From: Chrysomallon squamiferum
Lineage: Eukaryota; Mollusca; Gastropoda; Neomphalida; Peltospiridae
Direction: 5' to 3'
Length of the DNA stretch: 64,000 nucleotides
Assembly: GCA_012295275.1 (NCBI GenBank)
Contig: CM022673.1
Span: 14,737,288-14,801,287, forward strand
Shown: positions 14,081 through 26,893 of the stretch, piece after piece
Position numbering within the stretch: the first letter of the stretch is position 1
Layout: each line of letters opens with the position of its first letter
The notes under the pieces: generated by a model
Seen by the model: only the letters and a program-made list of their open reading frames with translations
The model's database searches: none
Told to the model about the DNA's origin: nothing
Translations under genes and position numbers: made by a program

Positions 14081-17000
14081 TAATGATGGCCATTAGAGAC
14101 AATCAGAGAGAAAGAAAGAGGAGGGTGAAAGACAGACCAGAGAGAGAGACACACACATGCACACACCCACAGAGAGAGAAGGACAGACAAAGAAACTGCA
14201 AATATTTGCTTTCATCAGTGTGTAAGCTGCAAAGAGACTCTCATTTAGGTTCCTTAATCACAGTGTTTAACTGAGCCAACAAGATAGATGTGTGTTCCAG
14301 TGTCATGTCAGTCTTTCCATTAGATACTTACATCACATTAACTCTCAGCCATTAAGTCTAAAATAAAATCTAATTTTGTCATAGCTACACTGCTGTATTA
14401 TCGTGTGGAAGCAGAATAATTGATTTATATGATTACTGGAACCACAAAGGGCATGACATCATAAGTAAACAGGCAGAGTTATTTTACACACTTATTTTTA
14501 AATTTAATTCAGTTTAATGTTTTCTTGCAGGTATGCAAGTAATGCAGACTACATGTCGACCGATGACTTGTTACTATTTTTAGAAGCCGAGCAAGGGGTA
14601 AGATATCATTCAGCATTGTTCCCCCTCCCTGTCCTCACCCCAGAGAGTAATAAAAAATATTAAACATGTTAAATGTACTTAAAGTGTATGTAGTACATAT
14701 GTATACACAAAACATGCACAAATACACACAACATATATACTCTTGCATACATAACACATTTATACAAACACATATGCAGACTGAGCACTGTGGAGGCAGT
14801 GTTTGTTATACTTAATTAAATGTGTTTAGTTAGTTAACACGTCTGTTCCCACATTCCCACCAGTGACAAACAAAACACTGACCAGAGTTTGTTTTTAATT
14901 AGCAAGTTGACCTTATCACTATTTATGCTGAATCAATACATTAACTTCTATTTGTGTCCACTTCCTCAGACACTGTCTTCATTTCTCTGATTGCTTTACT
15001 CACTTCCACACAGACCCGACATCTCTGAGGTAATGTTACTCTTCCTGCTTTGTTCAAGTTTTAACATAGAAACATAATTCTATAGCTACAACTTTAATAA
15101 TGTATAAACAGTCAAAAGATAATGTAACAGTATTAAACTGATAATGTTAAGTAGAAGTGATGATGATGATGATGATGATAACAGTAAAAGTAACAGTAAT
15201 AATTGATAATAATGGTAATAGTAACAACATCAATAGTTATAGTGATAAAAATAAAATAATGAAACACATTAATAATAATAGTAATAATAATGATAACAAC
15301 AACAATAATCAAAATGATAACAACAATAATCTTAATAATAATAATAATAACCATGATAGTCATGATAGTGATAACAACAATAGCAGCAGCAATAATAACT
15401 TTTTTAAACTGATGACAATAAGGAAAACTACACTAATAACAGGAGAAGCAATAAAGAACAGAAACAAACAGTAAAGTAATGAGTTCGTTGCATGTAGCTG
15501 AGAACAGATCAAATTACTTGTTGTGTGAAGCAGGTTAACACTGGTTACCCAGCTTCATAATAAAATAAAAAAAATCCCTTCTGTATTTATTGATGTTCCA
15601 AATATACCAATAATGTTGCCAGGAAAATAACGATTATTTGAAATGAAAAATATCTGTATTTTTCTTCTGTTTTTGAGTGAACAAATGTATATTGTTTGTT
15701 TGTGTTTTTTGTCAGATCTTTAAAGCAAACTTATTTATACTGCAGTTTAGTTTATTTTTGTTTTTTCTTTGCCCAAAGGATGAAGATTTGTTTAGTTTCG
15801 AAGTGATTGTTTTGACTTGATACAGCCTGAAATTCAATTTCTGTGTTGTGGATTGCCTCACATAATTTCCACCTTTACTTACGATGTTAGTAGAATCTTG
15901 TTAGAGGAAGAAAATTACTTTAAAGTTGTCTAAGAATGTTCTCATAAGCCTGAGAGCAAGTGGAAGACATTGTGTCTGTAACCTGGAAGCTAAACAAGTC
16001 ATCAGACTGCTATCTGAATTAAAGTACATTGACACTTTATAAACACACAAACACACATGGTATTTGACATACAGAGACACACATAGATACACATTAATAC
16101 ATTACTACATTATTGTCAGTTATATTTTCAATAGTTGTAAAGTTTGTAAAAGTAGATGAAATAGATGTGAAATAATTTTAGACTAACACAGGCTCATAAA
16201 AAAAGATTTGTGTTTTTTATATCTGACAGTAAATTGTTCAGTTTAATTTTAATATATATATATGAAGATCAAGGGTATACTTGGTAAACACAGAAATACA
16301 GAAACCTCTGAGGTAATTTTAGTGTGTTTTAACACAAAATATCTCACTTCTACTATTGAAAATTATATAATAGTCTAAATGTTTTCTGCACATGACTCAA
16401 CCATGTTTTGTTCTTTTCCTGCCATCCATTTTAATTAGTAATGAAGTATAAGAGCAAAGGAGTGACATTACAAATGTAAATGTGTAAAACTGCATTGTTT
16501 AGATGATTTGTATTATTTTTACTCTTTTCTCATAATTTGTTATTGTCACTGAAACCAATTGGATCAAATGATATAAAAAAAATACAGGTGAAAATTCTGT
16601 CTGTGCTGTTAATGATGCTTCATGAGTGTTTGTGTATCTACTTTAACATATTTTTCAATCTTTAGCAAGTGATTTGAAGAGTTTAAAGAAGAAACGAGAA
16701 CAGTTTCACAACGATAAAAGATTTTTGAAGTTCTGCCCACCCAAACTCTGTTTTTAATATCTCAAAATATGAATGGAAAATCCATTAGAATAAAAGAAGT
16801 GATCAAGAAATGATGTAGTGTCAGTGAATCTGTGTTTTAAAATATCAGTAATTCATCGAATAATGAATCTTCATACTTTTTTATAGACTGACATTCAAAC
16901 TGTCTACACCAACCTGAAATAAATGACTAAATGTTTCAAGAATGTCAAAATAATAACATAAAAATGTGAAAAATGCCACTTCAATTAGTATTACAAATAA

Positions 17001-20000
17001 AACCATTTGTCTTTGTCTACAGATAAATCCCAAGAACTCTTGACTTGCTGCAAAACTCAACAAAAACACTTGTATTAATGTGTTCATTAACATTAATTAC
17101 TTTTTATTAATATGATTTTAGCATAATAGACTGCAGTGTCTGTAGTATTATTAGTCAGGTTTTTCTCTAACAATAGACAACACTTCATTCTCAGACTTGA
17201 TGTAGTTCACGTATTGATTCATTTTTTTGTATCTTTCATCCCATAAACAGATGTTTTTGTAATATCGTTGTAACAAGTTGGTGCAGAAAGTTGTCTAGTG
17301 AGAAGAAGGCTTAATGAAAACAGAACTCTAAGAAGATGTTATTAACAGTGAGCCAGTGATGAGTTATTTGTATATGCATTGTATAAAAGTAGCTAATTAA
17401 AGAAAACACCAGGTCTGGGTGCTGGCAAAAAGTGCTAATTAAAATAGGTATTATGTAAAGTTCTTCATGTCAAGGCTGCCACTTCTGAGCCAATTTCCAC
17501 AGCTGAATGATTCTTTTAATGGCTGGGATTTTTTTGTTTGTTTTTCATTTTTCCCATCTGGTTTAGAAAACAATTAAAGTAACTAAATATTTTTTAAATG
17601 TCAGTGAAATTTTTTTTTTTTTTTTTTTTTTTCCCCCCCCCCATACAACGGCACTAAACATATGTACATGGAGATTTTAGTGACATTGCTTTTTGTGTCC
17701 ATTTACCATCAAACCATGTAATGTTGATCTACCTGCCAAGTGTGACTGTCAAAAATGAATGAATCACTATTAGATTGTCACATTTTAGTATTGACTGTTG
17801 TTACAAATCATAGGAAACAGCGAATCTTCCATTATTGATCTGGATTAGATTGGAAAGCATCTCAGTGGATGCAGAAAGAAGAATTGATCCAGAGATCTAT
17901 CACAGCTCATACAAGTTTGCTGGGTTGTACAGTCTCTAACTAATCCTCAAGTATTAACACAGATAACCCAGCTTGTTAGACTGGACATACAGACATGTTT
18001 GAAATGATTGCTGTGTTGTTACTAATACAGCACTGAATACACTGGGGTTTCACAAGTATCACTACAGTTGTGTGTGAGTACATCAAAGTATCACTAGTTG
18101 GGTCTGAGTACTCAGACATTGTCTATACATAGGTTTCAACCAATCCCCACAGACTGGATCTAGTACATTGATATTTTGTAGCACAAGACTCGGCTTAAAC
18201 AACAATAAATATGGTTCAGTGGTCTTAGTGACATGCATGTTGTAACCTCAGTCATTGTAATGAACTGTTCCAGATAAAGTGGAAACCAGTTATTATTGTA
18301 TATATGGTATAGATATCGCTTTTTGCATAAACTATGCAAATGTGACAAATTTCAAAATAATCCATGTATTGAATGTAGTGAATGTTTGTAAATAATAAGA
18401 AAAAGAAGGTCTCATCTAAAAATGTTTATTTTACAAAAAACAATCACTGCAACTTCATGAGGTGATGAGGGACTTTGTTGGTTCTGTCAGTGAGCTGCTG
18501 CTTGAGGTGACTGACTCTAATGTAGACTCTGGTAGACTCTTCCTCGATGGTGGTTCAGCTCCAGCATTCAACTGCACCAGCTTTCTGTTTCACATTTCTC
18601 TGTCCCCTTGATCAAGGATGGTCATGACTGTAGCTGTTTCTAACAGCATCTCCAATATGTGGTTTCACTGTTGATGCAATTTTGCCTGTACATATGACCA
18701 TCTAACAAAACTTGTCATTTTCCACAATTTGACTGCATAAATTCTACCTTGCCTTTCTTGGAATGGTAAATGTGAATTTTTTTGTTTTTCAAAAACATCT
18801 TCTTATATATTCAAGAAACCATGGAGAATATATAATGGTAAATAAACCATTTTCCATCCCTAATAAAAATTTGTATAAATAGCCATGGAGAAACTATGAA
18901 AAACTATGAAAAGGCCAACTTCACAGGTAATCAGGTATTTCGGTATTTCATGTGTATAATCTTGTGTAGACTGCAGTAAAAATAGCTGTTTATATGTATA
19001 AATGTATCTAGACTATTTTGATTTATTAGTAGTAAGGACTATTTTGGTATACAGATTACATAAACTGATATATATATATATATGTAATATAAAGACCATA
19101 GTATATATAAACTGGTGCTATTAGACTGTGTATTTTTAATCAATAAGGAAGGAATTTACATCATGTCAGTGAGATGTTATTTTAGCGTTATTAAAAGTCA
19201 CATGATTTCATTTCAACTCATAATTGCACCTGCACAACTCTGTTTGTTGATGCACTTCCTGACATCGTCACACATATGGTCATCGCCAATAGCTGTTTAC
19301 ATAGGCATCGTGACATCAATCACAACAAACCACAACTACAGAATTACAGCAGCAGTACAAATGGCAAAGTAATTTAACTTATCTCGCCTGGAGGCATCAA
19401 TTATATTGTGAGAACTGACAGGCTGCTGCTGTAATTAACTCACCTCATTAAATCACTGGCACAGGGCCCCCCTCCCCCTTTTGCACCTGATATACACTGT
19501 ACTTTTTATAAAAAGAAAAAAAAATTCATTTCCAGCAATAAAGTTATTACTATAAAATTACACTTAAATTTAACTCCATTAATAATGTCTCATCCCTTTC
19601 CTTTTTCTGTTTGTCTGCTGGTTAAGCACACAGTTTATTTTATTTATAAGATTGATTCTCTTGTATTCTGAGGCAATTTTGTTTTTCTGTTGATTAATCT
19701 GTCAAGTTACAATGCATCTTGCTTCTAACTTGATGTTTCTTCTTAAATTCACCCCCCTCAAATCTCATTTGCAGAAACAGAAGTATAGAAAACACTGAAA
19801 AATATTGAACAGGAATAAAAAAAAAAAAATAACTACAAAGATTTTAAATTCTTATATTAAAATGTGTTGAGCTTAGCAGATACAACTGTCTTTTAAATTT
19901 ACTTCTAAATATAATTTATTATATTTTAATATTTGATACATCTATTTGAGTCAGCAGACTCTCTTTAATCCTAAACTATTTTAGACACTATTAAAATATA

Positions 20001-23000
20001 TTTGATGGTTAGCACACTGCAGACAAGAAAAAGTAATAACATTTAAATAAGATCTGAACTGAAGTCTTAAACCAAACAAGTGTGTGTAAGCTGCATTTGA
20101 ATGAAAACAAACAAAAAACTTTCACAAAAATGTAGATATAGATGAAATGTGTATGTTAAACTGACATATTGTGATGGGATTTTGTGTAAAAAGATGTTAA
20201 AGTGACACTGAGAAGAAATGTTTATGTAAAAAGATACATTAAAGTGACACACTGAGAAGAAATGTTTATGTAAAAAGATATGTTTAAGTGACACCCTGAG
20301 ATGAGATGTTTATGTAAAAAGATATGTTAACATGACATATTGAAACATGTAAAAAGATACATTAAAGTGACACACTGAGACGGGATGTTTATGTAAACAT
20401 TTATGTTAAATTATTGTTTACATTTGTTTTGCTTCAGATGCAGAGAGTGACAAAAGACAAGTGTCTGGAGATCATTAACAGCTTTGAACCATCCAAGGAA
20501 GGAAGAAGAAAAGGACAACTAGGAATAGATGGTTTGTTTTTATTTTATTTCTACTTTTATTACAATCATTAGTGTTTTCACTTGCTGTTGTTGTTGTAGT
20601 AGTAGTAGTAATATTGGTAGTGAACATAATAATAGTAGTAGGAGTTGTAGTAATATAGTAAAAGTAGTAGTTACAACAGCAGTACTAGTAATAACTGTAG
20701 TTGTAGTAGTAAAAATAATAATACTAGTGGTAGTAGTAGCAATAGTAGTAGTAGTTATAAATAGTAGTAGTAGTAATAGTAGTAGTTGCAGAAGTAGTAG
20801 TAGGATATTAGTAGTTTTGGTAGTAGTAGTAATAGTTGTAGTAGTAAAAACAACATGCTGACTTGTATTTTATTTTAATCTATTTCTGAGACATTTTTAC
20901 TAACTAGTTTCACTTTGAGAAAACGTTTAGCAATAAATCTCTGTTTGGTTTCTCATTAGTCCCAGTTTGTCTGTGTCAGATGATGTGAGAAAGTAAAATT
21001 GATGGAGTTTAGAGTGATGTTGTTATAAACAGACATCACTGATGTGTGCATGAATTCCTCATTTGTCTCCGAGATGAATGAGGAAGTCAATAAATGTGTC
21101 TAATGAGTTGATCTGCATCATTACATGTATGTGTGTGTAATATAGTGTTATATGTATGTATCTAGTATACAGTGTTATATTTATGTATCTAGTATATAGT
21201 GTTGAATTTATGTATAATATATAGTGTTGTATGTATATGTATAATATATAGTGTTGTATGTATGTGCATAATATAAAATATTATGTATATGTTTAACAGT
21301 TATATGCTAGGTGCATAAGATACACTATTGCATGTATGCATGTAATATGTAGTTATATGTATTTGTATACACTAGGACAGTCTACAGAAATGTGTATTTA
21401 TATGTGTTAGTTTCTCAGACCCTGCAAGGTTATCACACATTTAACACTGTTTTATTCACTGTGTGTGATTATACTGCAGTATGTAATGTGTAAGTAGTAT
21501 TATCAAAGCTTTAATGACTTGTAAATTTATAAATATATATCTAATATTACAAGATGAACCAAGTCAAATTTACAACTCTTCTTAATTGCTGTTGTTTAAA
21601 TATTTTAAGTAAATGTTGTTTCACGTGTGTAAAACGGATTTTGTCAGTCTTTCAGTTTCTATAATCTGCACACAAGAACACATTTGCTGTGCAGAATTAA
21701 TGTTTAATCTCCATGTAAAATGTACTTTAGCTCAGACATTTGTAAGATGGTTTCAGTTTGTTTTACGAGTTCTCTAACTAACTTGTGTTTCTTCTATTGA
21801 GATATTCTGCATTGTTTTCTTTGCTGATTTTACTGAGTGGAATCTGTTTGAAGTTGTTTAGTGTGAAACATTGGAATGATAGGATTTAAAATGCTGCTGA
21901 GATACAGAGAAAGGAAAGTTTAATTTGAAATAAAGTACTGATATCACTTCATTTGCACTGGCATTTACTTCAGGATTTTTCTGCGAAATCTTTCTCTGTG
22001 TGTGTTTTGTGATAAGAATTCAGAGATAAATTTACAAAGATATTCAGTCTGCCAAACTCTGCAGTGATTGCTCTTCCATTCTTTCCTTTTTATTTTTTTA
22101 AAAATTTTTTAAATTTTTTTTGTTTTGTGTTTTCTTTCTTTGGCTGAGATTTTACTTAATACTTTTTATTTTTTATTTTTATTTTTTTTCATTTATGTTT
22201 TCTCTTGTTTTTATTTGTTGCTTAGAAATAAATATATATATATATATTTTAGATAGTCCAAGTTGTAGGAAAAGTTTGTTGTTGATTCTATTTGCAGTTG
22301 TTGAAATACAATATGTTGGCATATCTATAAGTATATTTGGTTTTTTTTTTTTTTTTTCTTATATTTTATATCTGCTGTCTGAAGAATGTGATATTTTTGA
22401 CATGGAGTCCAAACAGTTGTCAGGAAAACAGCCTTTGTTGTTCTCATAATACGATTTTCATTTATTTCACTAGTTTATAGCAAGTTCTCAAATACAATAT
22501 TTCATTTACAACCACTACTTTATAGCAAGTTCTCATAATGCGTGAGTATTTCATTTACAATCACTACTTTATAGCAAGTTCTCATAATGTGTGAGCATTT
22601 CATTTACAATCACTACTTTATAGCAAGTTCTCATAATGCGTGAGTATTTCATTTACAACCACTACTTTATAGCAAGTTCTCAAGAATGTGATAAACTTTT
22701 TTATAGCAAGTTTTTATAATACATGAGTATTTCATTTACAACCACTACTTTATAGTCATAATACGTGGTAAACTGACAGTCACTACTTTATAGCAAGTTC
22801 TCATAACACGTGAGTAAACTGACAGTCACTACATTATAGCAAGTTCTCAATATGTGAGTATTTCATTTACAATCACTACTTTATAGCAAGTTCTCATAAT
22901 GCGTGAGTATTTCATTTACAACCACTACTTTATAGCAAGTTCTCATAATACGTGAGTAAACTGACAGTCACTACTTTATAGCAAGTTTTTATAATACATG

Positions 23001-26000
23001 AGTATTTCATTTACAACCACTACTTTATAGCAAGTTCTCATAATACGTGAGTAAACTGACAGTCACTACTTTATAGCAAGTTCTCATAACACGTGAGTAA
23101 ACTGACAGTCACTACATTATAGCAAGTTCTCAATATGTGAGTATTTCATTTACAACCACTACTTTATAGCAAGTTCTCATAACACGTGAGTAAACTGACA
23201 GTCACTACATTATAGCAAGTTCTCAATACGTGAGTATTTCATTTACAATCACTACTTTATAGCAAGTTCTCGTAATGCATGAGTATTTCCTTTACAACCA
23301 CTACTTTATAGCAAGTTCTCATAATACGTGAGTAAACTGACAGTCACTACATTATAGCAAGTTCTCATAATACGTGAGTAAACTGACAGTCACTACATTA
23401 TAGCAAGTTCTCAATACGTATTTCATTTACAATCACTACTTTATAGCACATTCTCATAATACGTGAGTAAACTGACAGTCACTACTTTATAGCAAGTTCT
23501 CATAATACATGAGTAAACTGACAGTAACTACTTTATAGCAAATCTCGTAATATGTATTTGATATACAATCACTACTTTATAGCAAGTTCTCATAAAACGT
23601 ATTTCATTTACAGTCACTACTTTATAGCAAGTTCTCATAATACATATTTCATTTACAATCACTACTTTATAGCAAATTCTCATAATACATATTTCATTTA
23701 CAACCACTACTTTATAGCACGTTCTCATAATACGTGAGTATTTCATTTACAATCACTTACTTACAATACCTGAGTAAACTGACAGTCACAGTCACTACTT
23801 AACAGAGTCAGTTCCTACAATGAGCAATTACATAGCTGTAATTATCTGAATCAGTCCTTGAGTATTTAAAAAAACCTCACACCATATTAATCTAGCCAAC
23901 TGAAAACTACACAAATTAGTTAGCCTAGTTAATATTTGCTGTTTACCTGAAAAGTAAAATATAAAATTTTTTTTTTTTTTTTTTTTCCAGCTATTTGTTA
24001 GAAGATCAGCTGAAAGGACCGTCTAGTATAGAAGGTTACATAAGTGCACTGAGAAAGGGATGTCGTTGTGTTGAGTGTGAGTTGTAATTTTGTCTTACCT
24101 TTACTCCTTTAGTAAATGTTTTAAACAACTAAACCCACATTATCAGTAAATAAATACATAATAAATAGATAAATATACAGTCAGTGTGTTTATATATAAA
24201 GTTGCTGTAAATAATAGAATACTGTAGTTATTAGAATGTAAATAAATAAATAGATAAATAAACAAACAAGCAATTAATGTGTTTATGTAGCAAATACTTT
24301 AAATAATAGAAAGGTAGGGAGGGTATATTTACTTAATAGAAATGTACTGGTTAATTAATTGTTAAATAATAGAGCATAACATTGCTTATTTAAGAATACA
24401 ATGTGGAATATTTTGTATAATAACACTGCTTTGCTTATTTAACACAAACACACAATTACACATACATACACAAACACAAACACAGATGTGTTTATGCAGC
24501 AGAAAACCTGATATGTGCAAATTTGTTAAATACATTATCATTATCAGTGTTGATGTTTCTTCTGTTATTTGTTTTTTTATTATTTTTATTACTTTTTTAA
24601 AATTATATTGTTAGTTTATTCATGTGTGTATATGTATCTGTGTTTTGTCTGTGTGTGGATGTGCATGCATGGATCCATTCTTTGACATAAATATCAGTGT
24701 ATGTTAATAAATATTATAGCTATTGCATGGAGATAGTTTTATATTACATGTTTACTGGGTTTTTTCTTCACACACAATTTAATTTATATCAAGTGTTTTA
24801 ATTTGTAAATTTATTTATTAACATTTGTCTTTTCTTTTTCTTTTTTTTTTTTTTTTTTTTTTTTCTTTAATTTGTGATATAAATTTGTTAATAATTCATA
24901 AATAAAAAGATAATAAAACAAATCCATATCACAAATTAAAGAAAAAAGAAAGAGAAAAGAAATAAATTTGCAAATTAAAATGTTTGATATAAATTTAATT
25001 GTGTTTGAAAAAAACAATCCACTATTTAAATATATATATATAAAACACTGTTTGTTAATTAAGTCTGTTTATTTACTAGTATTAAGAACAAAATAAATTT
25101 AAAAGCAACATGCCGCTTTGAAAGCAATTCTGATGTCGTAGTTGTTGTGTTTCAGTGGACTGTTGGGATGGTCCAAATGATGAACCTATAATCTATCACG
25201 GCCACACTCTGACATCAAAGATTTCCTTCAAATCTGTGGTGGAGGCCATCAACATCTACGCATTTGAAGTGTCTCAGTAAGTAATTATCTGTTATAAGTT
25301 TTTATAACTGATGTGTTACCTGTATCCTGTGATAATCTCTATAAAGAGCAATTCATTTGTATACTTAATGTTAAAGCTATCCTGTCATAATAGTCTCTCT
25401 AGAAACCAGTTTATTTTTATAATTAATGTTACAGGTATCCAGTGATAATCTCTACAGAGAACAATTTATTTTTGTAATTAATGTTACAGGTATCAAGTGA
25501 TAATCTCTATAGAGAACAATTTGTTTTTGTAATTAATGTTACAGGTATCCTGTGATAATCTCTATAGAGAACAATTTGTTTTTGTAATTAATGTTACAGG
25601 TATCCTGTGATAATGTCTATAGAGAACAATTTATTTTTGTAATTAATGTTGCAGGTATCCTGTGATAATCTCTATAGAGAACCACTGTAACATCAAACAG
25701 CAGCAGGTCCTGGCAGATCATTTGAAGAAAATTCTCGGAGACAAACTCTGGACTGAGCCTGTATCTGCCGATTTAACTAAAGCCCCCTCTCCTGAATTCT
25801 TGAAAGGAAAAATTTTGATAAAGGTAATTTGTCTTTGTAATACTGACACATTTTAAAATTTTTATTGAAATATTAATGTAATATTGAATATATTTTTGTA
25901 CATGTTATATAAATATTTGTATATAATGCTAAAGATTTGTTTAATTTTATATAAATATTGGTATAAAGTTAAAGATTTTTGTTTCTTTCTTTTAAACACA

Positions 26001-26850
26001 GAGTTATTAGTTTCTGTATTGAAATTAAAAAAAATATCAGTCACTTTGTGTTTTATTTGTAGTGATGTTCTAAAACTCTGCTTTCACCAGTCTCCAGAAA
26101 ACCTGAATTAGAGAAAAACTGTATTTATTTGTTTGTTGATGTTATTTATTACAAATTTGTTGTGAGTTTTGTAAATTTTGTAACTGACAGGGTAAAAAAC
26201 TTCCACTGAACTCCAACCTCACTGAGGGTTATGTCACAGATGAGGACGAGGGGGCAGAACCAGAAAAAAAGAAAAACAATAAAAGAGTAAGTAAAACTTT
26301 CACCATCACATCCTTTTTTCTGTGCCCCCATTATTTATTTCCCGTTCCAATTACCACCTCAAGACTTAGAGTTCATAGCAAATATAACATTTCTAAGTAG
26401 TAACTGATAGTTTTGTTGCTTCACCTCAGAAAAACGTGTATTTGATTCTACTGTAGTATTCTACACTTTATTTTTGATACCAGTATTTTCTAGCTGTGAT
26501 AAGATATTTGTGTTTAAGTAAAACTGTGTTAACATGTTAGTGTCACTAACAGGAAGGTTCTGTGAAAAAACAGAAGCTGGCCAAGGAGTTGTCAGACTTG
26601 GTGACGTACTGTGTGTCGAAACGATTTGAAGACTTCCAGACTTCTCTTCATCGCCGTGAGTACATAAACATGTTTTATCTGTGTCTGTCTCTAATGTATA
26701 TATGTATATCTGTCTGTCTCTGTCTCTGTACCTATCTACCAACCTATCTATTATATATATATATATATATCTATCAATCAATGTCTAGCACTTTGTCATA
26801 TCTTTATGTATCTATCTATATATATCTATCAATCTAACTACACATATAAT

Positions 26851-26893
<43 letters not shown>

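Noticed and set aside
13984..14274. Arg-Glu repeat frame
   Set aside because: It is a (GA)n microsatellite.
15133..15474. Asn-rich and Ile/Val-rich frames on both strands
   Set aside because: Low-complexity trinucleotide sequence inside a PLCL intron.
18470..18680. Less AT-rich stretch considered as a coding or transposon remnant
   Set aside because: No continuous frame or known family could be recognised on either strand.
23552..23737. Open frame repeating the [10 protein letters not shown] motif as a separate protein
   Set aside because: It arises because array units here are 45 bp and in frame. There is no independent start, and it is part of the exon-derived repeat.
22441..23790. Regular repeats resembling a CRISPR array
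   Set aside because: Units are directly adjacent without unique spacers, the context is an animal gene intron, and the unit matches a PLC exon end.
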